Assembly (NCBI GenBank): GCA_031408575.1
Contig: JANNWS010000146.1
Coordinates: forward strand, 14,748 to 78,747
Direction of reading: 5' to 3'
DNA from: Aliitabrizicola sp031408575
Lineage (GTDB): Bacteria; Pseudomonadota; Alphaproteobacteria; Rhodobacterales; Rhodobacteraceae
DNA: 64,000 nt
Shown here: in pieces, positions 9,136 to 15,685 of the stretch
Layout: each line of letters begins with the position of its first letter
How positions within the stretch are numbered: position 1 is the first letter of the stretch
Position numbers and translations under genes: made by a program
Notes under the pieces: generated by a model
The model's database searches: none
What the model saw: only the letters and a program-made list of their open reading frames with translations
Told to the model about the DNA's origin: nothing

Positions 9136-9959
9136 GCGTCGCGACCGATGCGGTCGAGGTGCTGCTGCAGGGCGACCTTCTCAAGCTCGGCAAAGGGCAG
9201 GGAAGCAAAGGCGATGATCCGGCGGCGCAACTCGCCATAAGCCTTGGCAAAGGCGAGGCCCTTTTCCGCATCGGTTCCCTGCGCCTTGACCGGGTCGGGG
9301 ATGCCCCAATGCGCGGTCATCGGCTGACCCGGCCAGGGGGCGCATTCCTCGGCGGCGGCGGCATCGCAGACGGTAAAGACGAAATCCATCTTCGGTGCAT
9401 CCGGGGCCTCGAACTCGGACAGGTGCTTTGAGCGCAGGCCGGTCACGTCATGGCCGCCACGCTCCAGCACCTCCAGCGCGAAAGGGTTTAGCTGCGTGCC
9501 GGGCCGGGTGCCGGCGGAATAGGCGTTGAAGCGCCCGGCCCCGGTGTCGCGCAGGACGGCTTCGGCAAAGATCGAGCGGGCGGAATTGCCCGAGCAGATG
9601 AAAAGCACATTGAAGGGATGCGTGGTCATCGGGAAACCCTTTGCGGTGTGGTTCGGGGGAAAGCAGACATCGGGACGGCCGCGGCAACAATCATCGGCAA
9701 GATAGGCCAACAGGTTTGCGGCAGCGGTCAGATCGGTACGATACAGGATCGAGCGGCCTTGCCGCTGCGACAGGATCAGGCCCGCCTGTTCAAGGTCGGC
9801 AAGCTGGTTGGAAAGGGTGTTTTGCCGGACACCAAGCGCTTCGGCCATATCGGTGGGACGCAGGCCCTGCGGCGCAAACCGCATCAGCAAGCGAAACACC
9901 GCAAGCCGGCCGGGATGGCCGAGGGTTGCAAGGCTGGTGCTGGCAGTTATCATATCCAT
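9132..9959 (-). CDS. arsR: ArsR-ArsC fusion: arsenic repressor plus LMW-phosphatase arsenate reductase
   Basis: 275-residue two-domain protein. Residues 1-105 are a winged-helix ArsR (GVRQNTLSNQLADLEQAGLI as recognition helix, RQGRSILYR wing). Its tail carries C91, C92 and C99 (DCCRGRPDVC), the placement of the As(III) site in ArsR proteins of the Acidithiobacillus type. Residues 111-275 are a low-molecular-weight phosphatase fold with the catalytic loop C122SGNSAR128S of thioredoxin-dependent ArsC. An internal ATG (M111, at 9629) is preceded by AAAGGG at suitable distance, so a free ArsC may also be made. First gene of the ars operon; its start codon lies inside an inverted repeat. Confidence 0.88.
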   Translation of the reverse strand: MDMITASTSLATLGHPGRLAVFRLLMRFAPQGLRPTDMAEALGVRQNTLSNQLADLEQAGLILSQRQGRSILYRTDLTAAANLLAYLADDCCRGRPDVCFPPNHTAKGFPMTTHPFNVLFICSGNSARSIFAEAVLRDTGAGRFNAYSAGTRPGTQLNPFALEVLERGGHDVTGLRSKHLSEFEAPDAPKMDFVFTVCDAAAAEECAPWPGQPMTAHWGIPDPVKAQGTDAEKGLAFAKAYGELRRRIIAFASLPFAELEKVALQQHLDRIGRDA

Positions 9960-9979
9960 TGTTCAGGAATAATGGATAT
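9952..9979. promoter_or_regulatory. Putative ArsR operator over the arsR start codon
   Basis: ATATCCATT at 9952-9960 and AATGGATAT at 9971-9979 form a perfect 9-bp inverted repeat with a 10-base spacer. The left arm contains the start codon of the ArsR-ArsC gene on the minus strand. ArsR-family repressors bind imperfect dyads at their own promoters, so this is the obvious autoregulatory site; binding is inferred. Confidence 0.65.
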
Positions 9980-10141
9980 TAGGAAAAGCGCCAGTGAACC
10001 TTTTGTAACGGCAAGCGGCGCGGGGCGGAGGTGGGGCAATGCGTGAAACGGAAGTATGTGGCGCGCAGAGCGGGAAAACCGCCAGGCGCTTTCAAGGCCT
10101 GCGCCAACCGGAACACGCCGCTGGACCGGCTTTTCGGCGCA

Positions 10142-10357
10142 TCACTTGGTAAGGCCGCCGTTCGATCCGGCTGCAGGGGCAGACTGCTGACCCACGCCCT
10201 TTTTCTTTGCTGCGACATCGGCTTTCATGCGGGCAAGCAGTTCCGCCTTTGCGGGGCGCTGGCCGAAGGGATTTTTGTCGGTTCCCCTCGAATTATGTTC
10301 GGTGTGCTTCGGCGCATTCATCGCCTTGTTTGGCGCGCCGGATTTGCCATAGTCCAT
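10142..10357 (-). CDS. Small basic conserved-type hypothetical protein
   Basis: 71-residue hydrophilic protein, rich in Lys, Ala and Asn (APKHTEHNSRGTDKNPFG, then ELLARMKADVAAKKK). It resembles short uncharacterised proteins common in Rhodobacterales, as far as can be judged from memory. It has no membrane segment or known motif. AAGG lies upstream of the ATG at 10357. No function can be assigned. Confidence 0.55.
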   Translation of the reverse strand: MDYGKSGAPNKAMNAPKHTEHNSRGTDKNPFGQRPAKAELLARMKADVAAKKKGVGQQSAPAAGSNGGLTK

Positions 10358-10677
10358 CGTGATGGCCTTGTTCCAGGAATTTGTCCATCTCTAGTGCCGC
10401 AAATGGCATGCATCCACAAGGATGAGGCTGCGGTGACCCTGCCGGGAGCCCGAAGGACCCGGAGGGCGAAGCCCGAGGTCATGGCGGTGTCCGATTGCCA
10501 TTTGTCGTTTGGGGTTCCGGTTCTCGACCCTCGACCCGAAGGCTGCACCAGCCCCCGACACGCGGAAGCAAGGCTGAGAGCAGACCGCGTTCTGCCGCCT
10601 TTCTTCAGACTGTGGTTGCCCGGTGGCTGCAGCAACCGCTCCGATACAGCCCCTGCCGCCCCTAACCTATTGATTTT
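10358..10677. other. Host flank left of the integrated element, no gene recognised
   Basis: These 320 bases lie between the 71-residue gene and the left attachment repeat. Before integration this was the sequence immediately 3' of tRNA-Thr. It contains a few short GC-rich inverted stretches (for example around 10440-10480) but no convincing coding frame or tRNA. Confidence 0.4.
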
Positions 10678-10735
10678 ATGGTGCTGTGAGAGAGGATTGA
10701 ACTCTCGACCTCACCCTTACCAAGGTTTGCGTCAT
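10676..10735 (-). CDS. 5' stub of the attachment-split gene (19 codons)
   Basis: An ATG at 10735, seven bases after the TAA of int, opens a frame reading MTQTLVRVRSRVQSSLTAP through the attachment core and stopping at TAA 10676-10678, at the host edge. The last int codons plus stop (AAA GGG TAA) offer a ribosome-binding site. The same frame, carried by the identical core at the right end of the element, continues for 169 more codons. The stub is therefore the true N-terminus of the gene at 20598-21152, separated from it by integration. Confidence 0.75.
   Translation of the reverse strand: MTQTLVRVRSRVQSSLTAP
10678..10725. repeat. attL: left copy of the 48-bp attachment core
   Basis: Identical to 21107-21154. 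The core equals the 3' part of tRNA-Thr from the anticodon loop to the CCA end plus one base. The left copy lacks the 5' half of the tRNA and so is an orphan fragment. Flanks differ immediately (T versus G after the core; TT versus AA before it). Confidence 0.93.
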
Positions 10736-10742
10736 GTTCTGA

Positions 10743-11831
10743 TTACCCTTTATTCTGCAAGGGGATAGCCTGTTTCGGCGAGTCAGCCTGTGCGGGCTTT
10801 GTACGGATGCGCTCTCTGATTTCGGCCTGATCTGTCTCGACGTGAGCGTACCGCGCATCGGGGAGCGAAGCGTTTTTCCAGCGCCCGGCATGGGCCGCAG
10901 TGATTGGATCGACGCCCTGCCGCACCCGCAATTCGGTATAGAAGCCGTGGCGACCGGAATGGGCGGAGAGGTACGGAATGCCCGCCTTTTTGCAGATGGT
11001 CTTCCACGCCTTCATATAGCCGCCGCGCGTGGCATAGCCGAAGACACGGGCTTCAAGAACTTCGCCGGTCTTCCGGTTCACGGGCTTCTTGGGTGGCAGA
11101 TTGGCAAGCTCCACCATCATCTGATGCGAGATGGTCACCCATTGTTCCTCGTGGCCCTTCTGAGCTTTGATCAGAAAACGCCGGTTCTTAAGGTCAAGGT
11201 CTTTCGGGGTCAGAGAAAACACCTGATCGGCGCGGCCTGCCGACTCGAAGATCAGCCGAGCGGCTGTGCTGTTGTACGGATCGGCGATGCGACAGAATGC
11301 TTCGAGCCAGTCGCGGGTGAAAGGTTGCACCTCGACCCGGCTTTTCTTGCCGCGCTTCTGATCCTGGGCGATCCGGACGCTGTCCTTGTACGCCTTGACC
11401 TTGATCGGCGCACATTTGCCCAAGTCATGAGCGTTGTTGATCACGGCCCGCAAGGGCGTGACCACCTGACGCCACCACGTGTCTGCAGCAGCAGTCGGAT
11501 AGAGCTTCGGACCAAGATTCCGCACCATGAGCGGCGTCAGCTGATGAACCGGCAGATTGCCGACTTCGGCGATGATCGGGATCAGATACTTTGCCGCTTT
11601 TGGTGAGGCGGGATAAATCATCACCGCGTCCGCGACTGTAAAGATCGACTCATCTCCAACGAGGTGACGACGCCTCTGCCGGTCTTCTTCGTTCCGGACC
11701 CATTCCCTTGCGCCAGCTTCTGTAGATGAGCCAGTGCTCCAGCGGTCGTAGTCTGTGATTGGCGTACCGTTGTACTCGACACGACCTCGAGCGTACCAGA
11801 ATTTCCCGCGCTGATAGACTTCAAGCGGCAT
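10743..11831 (-). CDS. int: Tyrosine recombinase (integrase)
   Basis: 362-residue site-specific recombinase. The N-terminus (PLEVYQRGKFWYARGRVEYNG, read from residue 2) is the short strand-rich domain seen in many alphaproteobacterial phage integrases. Residues about 170-340 are catalytic: R200 (SAGRADQVFSL), H291 and R294 (HSGRHGFYT), W318 (AGRWKN) and the nucleophile Y328 (DARYAHV). The stop lies 17 bases from the attachment core, as expected for an integrase beside attP. The start lies 211 bp inside the upstream excisionase-like gene. It should catalyse integration into, and excision from, tRNA-Thr. Confidence 0.93.
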   Translation of the reverse strand: MPLEVYQRGKFWYARGRVEYNGTPITDYDRWSTGSSTEAGAREWVRNEEDRQRRRHLVGDESIFTVADAVMIYPASPKAAKYLIPIIAEVGNLPVHQLTPLMVRNLGPKLYPTAAADTWWRQVVTPLRAVINNAHDLGKCAPIKVKAYKDSVRIAQDQKRGKKSRVEVQPFTRDWLEAFCRIADPYNSTAARLIFESAGRADQVFSLTPKDLDLKNRRFLIKAQKGHEEQWVTISHQMMVELANLPPKKPVNRKTGEVLEARVFGYATRGGYMKAWKTICKKAGIPYLSAHSGRHGFYTELRVRQGVDPITAAHAGRWKNASLPDARYAHVETDQAEIRERIRTKPAQADSPKQAIPLQNKG

Positions 11832-12040
11832 GGCTGACCCTCAATCAGGATTGTGTCAATGTGGTGCGGCAGCAAAATCATGCACTTGCCGGTGCCGATG
11901 CGCGCGCCAAAGCGATTTGCACGCTCGCGCAGTGTCCGTTCGGAAATCTTAAGTCCGCGCTCCGCGAGGATCGCAGCCCATTCGCAGGGCTTTTTGCCAG
12001 TGTCGAGCACCGCAGATCCAAAGGGGGCGAGGTAGGTCAT
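11621..12040 (-). CDS. Excisionase/AlpA-like helix-turn-helix protein
   Basis: 139-residue protein. The first 70 residues form a DNA-binding-like helical domain (PCEWAAILAERGLKISERTL, then RERANRFGARIGTGKCMILL), followed by a low-complexity Ser/Thr/Gly tail ending in a basic segment. Position directly before int suggests a recombination directionality factor. The start at 12040 forms TGATG with the stop of the MerR-like gene, and the last 211 bp overlap int in another frame. Longer in-frame starts exist but would lie inside the upstream gene. Function is inferred from context. Confidence 0.65.
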   Translation of the reverse strand: MTYLAPFGSAVLDTGKKPCEWAAILAERGLKISERTLRERANRFGARIGTGKCMILLPHHIDTILIEGQPCRLKSISAGNSGTLEVVSSTTVRQSQTTTAGALAHLQKLAQGNGSGTKKTGRGVVTSLEMSRSLQSRTR

Positions 12041-12687
12041 CAGGCTGCACCTATTTCCGCCAGGCGGACAATAGGGCGCGGCAAGCGAGATGCCAAAAGC
12101 GATGCGATAGCCGGCATCGGCAATACAATGATCGGACCTTGCCATGCCGGATGGTCATACATGACGTCAGACCACGGATCGTCATCGCCGTAGAAAAACT
12201 CTGCATGGCCATTAGCCCACAAGACGAACAGGTTCGGCGACTTCTCTCCACGCATGCCAAGTTGCTTTTCGAGAAGTTCGGAGAGCAACTGCAGGGCGAT
12301 GATGCCGCGCACCCGTTTTTCAACCGCCTCGTCCAGATCGGGGAGCGATTCTCTGGTCAGAGCCAAATCATCGTCCGCCTCGTCCCGCGTCTCTGCAAGG
12401 GCAGCCCTGGCAACTTCATCGGAATAGAGGCGTGATTGCCGAAAAACGCCCAATACAATACCTCGCGCGGCAGTATCGGCAAACGTGACAGCCACCTTCG
12501 GCCCAATGCCCCTCTCGGAAAGCAAGCCAATTACCATAAGGCGGGCCGTATCCAGAAGCGTGAAGCGGGCGTGGCCCTTCATTTTGGGGAGATAGCCAGC
12601 CCGCCGCAGGTTTCGTTGATTGTCCAAGGACACTCCGGAGATTTCGGAAACCTCTCCTGGGGTCAAAAGATCGAACTGAAGGTGCAT
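12040..12687 (-). CDS. MerR-like DNA-binding regulator
   Basis: 215 residues. The N-terminal LLTPGEVSEISGVSLDNQRN-LRRAGYLP region is a MerR-type winged helix-turn-helix, with FTLLDTARLMVIGLLSERGI following as the second helical pair. The C-terminal 120 residues are not recognised and lack the cysteine pattern of metal-sensing MerR proteins. The start ATG at 12687 follows CGGAG by six bases; an upstream in-frame start has no such site. It couples to the excisionase-like gene through TGATG. Likely a satellite regulator, perhaps of excision or replication genes. Confidence 0.65.
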   Translation of the reverse strand: MHLQFDLLTPGEVSEISGVSLDNQRNLRRAGYLPKMKGHARFTLLDTARLMVIGLLSERGIGPKVAVTFADTAARGIVLGVFRQSRLYSDEVARAALAETRDEADDDLALTRESLPDLDEAVEKRVRGIIALQLLSELLEKQLGMRGEKSPNLFVLWANGHAEFFYGDDDPWSDVMYDHPAWQGPIIVLPMPAIASLLASRLPRPIVRLAEIGAA

Positions 12688-12770
12688 AACAACTCCGGGG
12701 CTTGCTTCGTGTGACCTCACACGAAAATTTGGATCGTGTCAAGCCACCCGGTTCTCCATGGCGTTCATGG

Positions 12771-12962
12771 CTACCCCCCGTCCAGATCATCCCGGAGCCG
12801 CGCGGCCCTATCGACAATCTCGCCGATCAGAGCGGACATGGCGTTGCTGGCCGGTGAAGGGGGGCGTTCAATATGATCAATCACCAGATCGAGCGCCTGG
12901 CTGAGGGCATGAAGATGGGACGCATCGCACCACAGTCGCATACGGGTTTTCGGTTCGCTCAT
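12771..12962 (-). CDS. Small satellite protein, unknown function (63 aa)
   Basis: Acidic/helical 63-residue protein (MSEPKTRMRLW at the start; SQALDLVIDHIE; a C-terminal helix IVDRAARLRDDLDGG). Its start overlaps the stop of the preceding gene by ATGA, so the pair is cotranslated. No family recognised. As an early leftward gene it is a candidate modulator of host or helper phage. Confidence 0.6.
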   Translation of the reverse strand: MSEPKTRMRLWCDASHLHALSQALDLVIDHIERPPSPASNAMSALIGEIVDRAARLRDDLDGG

Positions 12963-13213
12963 GGCTGCGCCCCCTCCAGTTCTTTGGCGATGGTGACGGA
13001 ATCGAGTGCAATGTTCAGTTCCGATGCGATCTTGAGCGCGCCCTCAATCAGTCCCAGCGTCAGATCGCGACGGCGCTCGTATGCGGCCAACGAGTTCAGG
13101 GCCTCGAGAAGCATTTCGAGCTGCAAGGAGTCTTCCTGAAGCGTGGAGAGATAGGCGGCAAGTCTATCAGGCAAGCCGGTATCGGTCCCCGGCGTGAGGG
13201 TTGTGGTGGTCAT
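12959..13213 (-). CDS. Small helical satellite protein, first gene of leftward early operon (84 aa)
   Basis: 84 residues, mostly helical and leucine-rich (LPDRLAAYLSTLQEDSLQLE, then MLLEALNSLAAYERRRDLTL). AAGGA lies at suitable distance before the ATG at 13213. It is the first gene leftward from the divergent promoter/operator region. No known domain was recognised. Confidence 0.6.
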   Translation of the reverse strand: MTTTTLTPGTDTGLPDRLAAYLSTLQEDSLQLEMLLEALNSLAAYERRRDLTLGLIEGALKIASELNIALDSVTIAKELEGAQP

Positions 13214-13238
13214 TGCTTTGTTCCTTGCGTGGTGGTTT

Positions 13239-13293
13239 AATACCGAAAGTATCAACACATCAGGCAAGCGCATGTCAATACCGAAAGTATCAA
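13239..13293. promoter_or_regulatory. Twin operator sites between divergent early genes
   Basis: The 17-mer AATACCGAAAGTATCAA occurs at 13239-13255 and again, identical and in the same orientation, at 13277-13293, 38 bases apart. Each holds the dyad ATAC-N5-GTAT. One copy lies in the gap between the divergent genes. The other covers codons 2-7 of the repressor gene. This is the layout of an autoregulated Cro/CI-type switch controlling both directions. Confidence 0.75.
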
Positions 13294-13517
13294 TTGAACA
13301 GGTGAAAGCGGCGCGCGCTTTGTTGCGTTGGTCACAGGCTGACCTCGCCAAACATTCGACCGTATCCATTCCAACGGTGAAGCGCCTCGAGGCCGAAACC
13401 GGCGAAATTGGTGGTCGGGTTGTTACGGTGCAGGCAATCCGCGCCGCCCTCGAGTCTGCCGGAATCGAGTTCATCGAAGAAAACGGCGGCGGTGCTGGGG
13501 TGAGGTTGAAGAAATGA
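13272..13517 (+). CDS. XRE/Cro-CI family repressor
   Basis: 81-residue helix-turn-helix protein (ARALLRWSQADLAKHSTVSI, then PTVKRLEAETGEIGG), the single-domain lambda-repressor-like type without a cleavable peptidase domain. A longer upstream frame start would run through the promoter, so the ATG at 13272 is preferred. The gene reads away from the leftward operon and its own start is covered by an operator copy, so it probably represses both itself and the leftward genes. Without a LexA-like protease domain, induction must come from another protein, as in PICI satellites that respond to a helper protein (inference). Confidence 0.8.
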   Translation: MSIPKVSIEQVKAARALLRWSQADLAKHSTVSIPTVKRLEAETGEIGGRVVTVQAIRAALESAGIEFIEENGGGAGVRLKK

Positions 13518-13711
13518 TCGCTCGCGACCTGACAGACAGCAATCAACATGAGGCTGGCGACCGAACGTTCGTGATCGGGCAGCAGTTCGCGGATTTCATC
13601 GTTGCGCACCCGTATGTCGCCGGGAATGTCGATCTAAAGCACTTGGCCGACAAGATCGAAGCCGACCTGGCCGACCTGTACCAGCTGATCTGGAAAACCG
13701 AACCGAAGTAG
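13514..13711 (+). CDS. Small protein cotranslated with the repressor (65 aa)
   Basis: 65 residues (IARDLTDSNQHEAGDRTFVI, then a helical acidic C-terminus KHLADKIEADLADLYQLIW). It overlaps the repressor stop by ATGA. Unknown family. Its position suggests a repressor partner or antirepressor. It faces the end of the head operon; the 117-base gap at 13712-13828 shows no clear terminator. Confidence 0.6.
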   Translation: MIARDLTDSNQHEAGDRTFVIGQQFADFIVAHPYVAGNVDLKHLADKIEADLADLYQLIWKTEPK

Positions 13712-13828
13712 AATTGCGCGCCGCGCCCGCCGAAAGGTTGGAATGCAGGCCGCGCGCTGACGGGGTTTTGGTACTTGCCGTCCGAACCGGGTGCTTTGGC
13801 CGAGTATCCAAAGCCAGGCGCACCCTGC

Positions 13829-14029
13829 CTATCCCTTCATGAGCATTGCATCCTGCGTCATGCGCCGCCCCAGAGCTGCCAGGTCGTCCAGGCGCAACAC
13901 GAAGTGCCATTCCTTGCCGGGTGCGGTGATCTCGAGCACGACATGGTTCGGATTGTCCCTGATGCCGCAAGTCCGAACGCCGGTCAGATGGTAGAGGTGA
14001 AAGTCGTCATCGGAGTCAGGCATTTGCAT
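13829..14029 (-). CDS. Small acidic protein downstream of portal (66 aa)
   Basis: 66 residues (PDSDDDFHLYHLTGVRTCGI, then NPNHVVLEITAPGKEWHFVL). The start ATG at 14029 follows GGGAGG by five bases and overlaps the portal stop by 14 bp. Predicted beta-rich, no known family. Last gene of the head operon; a minor head or decoration protein is possible but unproven. Confidence 0.6.
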   Translation of the reverse strand: MQMPDSDDDFHLYHLTGVRTCGIRDNPNHVVLEITAPGKEWHFVLRLDDLAALGRRMTQDAMLMKG

Positions 14030-15098
14030 CGCCACCTCCCCAGTTGACGGCCAGAAGCGCCGTATTCAATTCCTCCGGTGACAGGCCCAGTTCTTTTGCG
14101 CGGCCCATCGCCTCGATCAGCGAAGACAGCGCACGGGCGCGGCCGCCTGCGTCGAATGCCTGCAGCGGACGGCCAATGTCGATCCTAACCTGCCCGCCCA
14201 GCTTGCGCGCCGCCTCCACGGCCAGCATCTGCGCCATGGGCTCCAGCACCCAGCCCGCAAGGTGACGCTGCGCCTCACGCACCATCGGCCCCGTGGTGGC
14301 CGCGTTGAACAGGCCGGGCAGCACGCCGAAGGCCATGCAGACCGAATCCCGCGCTGCTTTCAGCGTCTCGCCGGTCATGGATTTGGACAGGTCGGGCGAC
14401 AGCTGTTCCAGCCGCTGCCCCAGTGCCGGGTTCATGCCCGCCGCTGTTGCCTGTGCTACGCCTTCGATCACCAGGCTGTTGCCGCGACGGCCCCGGAACG
14501 CGGATCGCATCGCCGCCATGTCTTCGGGCGTACTATCGGGCAGCGGGATGATCAGACTTCCCAGCGGGGCGTTCTGGAATGTCTCTGCCAGTGCGGTTTC
14601 CAGCACCTCGAGCAAGCCCGCCGTGAGGCTTGCGCGGCGCAGCGGCGGAACACCCGCCCAGGGCGCTGCAGGATCGGCCCCGATGCGCAGGTGCAGCACT
14701 TCGGGCGACAAGACCGTGATGCTGCGACTGCCCGACACCTCGGGAATCGTCAGCCGGTAGGCGCGCGGCTGGCCGTCGCGGGTTGTTAGATCCCACTCAC
14801 TTGCTGCGACAAGCGTGCCGTCCACCGCGATCAGCATGACAGCCTCTCCGCGCATCGCGCAAGATCGTGCGATCATGGCCATGGTCGGGCGGTCCAGTGC
14901 CGGTGCGCCCTCCACATCGGCAAGGGCGAAAGCGTTTTCCCAAAGCGACACGCAGGATGCGACAGTGCCGGTCAGTTCGGCAAGCCCGCTGCGCCCGGTG
15001 ATATAGGCCGCACGCGCCGCGATGATCTGCGCCGTGTAAGTCGATCCACTGGACCGCGCCTCGACCGGCTGTCGTTTATTTCTGAGCCATTGCAGCAT
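14016..15098 (-). CDS. Phage portal protein (HK97-like)
   Basis: 360-residue portal forming the ring through which DNA enters and leaves the head. Family-like parts are the N-terminal segment AAYITGRSGLAELTGTVASC, the mid-protein VLHLRIGADPAAPWAGVPPL, and the late region MAFGVLPGLFNAATTGPMVREAQRHL. The start ATG at 15098 follows GGAGG by five bases. The GTG four bases upstream overlaps that site and is less likely. It lies three bases from the protease stop, in the usual partner position. Confidence 0.85.
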   Translation of the reverse strand: MLQWLRNKRQPVEARSSGSTYTAQIIAARAAYITGRSGLAELTGTVASCVSLWENAFALADVEGAPALDRPTMAMIARSCAMRGEAVMLIAVDGTLVAASEWDLTTRDGQPRAYRLTIPEVSGSRSITVLSPEVLHLRIGADPAAPWAGVPPLRRASLTAGLLEVLETALAETFQNAPLGSLIIPLPDSTPEDMAAMRSAFRGRRGNSLVIEGVAQATAAGMNPALGQRLEQLSPDLSKSMTGETLKAARDSVCMAFGVLPGLFNAATTGPMVREAQRHLAGWVLEPMAQMLAVEAARKLGGQVRIDIGRPLQAFDAGGRARALSSLIEAMGRAKELGLSPEELNTALLAVNWGGGDANA

Positions 15099-15100
15099 GA

Positions 15101-15685
15101 TCACCTCCAGCGGTTTGACGGGTGTGCAGCTGGGGCCGATCTGGCGATAGCTGCAGGGTTCCAGTTGCGCGCCTCGATCTGCGCGGTCGGATAGGCGGGG
15201 CGGGTCACGATGCTGATTTCCTCGAGCTGCGCCGCGCGGATCGTGCGCAGCACCGCCGCGCCCTTTCGTTCGATCGACTCTGACCCTTCGCCCGGCACCA
15301 GGCGAAAGCCGGGCGACAGGCCGGGAATTAGGCCCGCCCGGATGCCCGCGAGCATGTTCGACACATAGGTGACGCCTGCCAGCGACGCGTCGATCCGCGC
15401 TTCGATCAGCAGCGCGTCATCGGTTTCGGTGAGGGTAAGCGTTCCGGCCCGCACCGATGCCATGGGCTGTGCGAAGTCATGCTGGGCCAACAGGTGAATG
15501 TCAGGATCGCGCCGATCAAGGCGCGGTCCGAAGGCGCGAGGGGCGAACACCTCGCGCAGCTCTGGCATCCCGTCCCCGCCTTCGCGGAGAACGGTTTCTT
15601 GGCCATAAGGAAAGCGGCCGGAAAGACGGGTTTGACCGCCCTCCGTGCGCAGCTCGAGCCCGCCCAGGTGAACGCCCCAGAGCAT
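15101..15685 (-). CDS. Prohead (scaffolding) protease, HK97 type
   Basis: 194-residue serine protease of the U35 type, which cleaves the capsid N-terminal scaffold during head maturation. HDFAQPMASV carries the catalytic histidine and IPGLSPGF the serine, followed by the strand LEEISIVTRPAYPTAQI typical of the family. Its ATG at 15685 forms TGATG with the capsid stop, so protease follows capsid on the operon; many phages have the reverse order (portal, protease, capsid). Confidence 0.88.
   Translation of the reverse strand: MLWGVHLGGLELRTEGGQTRLSGRFPYGQETVLREGGDGMPELREVFAPRAFGPRLDRRDPDIHLLAQHDFAQPMASVRAGTLTLTETDDALLIEARIDASLAGVTYVSNMLAGIRAGLIPGLSPGFRLVPGEGSESIERKGAAVLRTIRAAQLEEISIVTRPAYPTAQIEARNWNPAAIARSAPAAHPSNRWR

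Noticed and set aside
10678..10725. A second tRNA gene at the left end
   Set aside because: Only the 3' part from the anticodon loop is present; D-arm and 5' acceptor strand are missing, so it is an attachment-site fragment.
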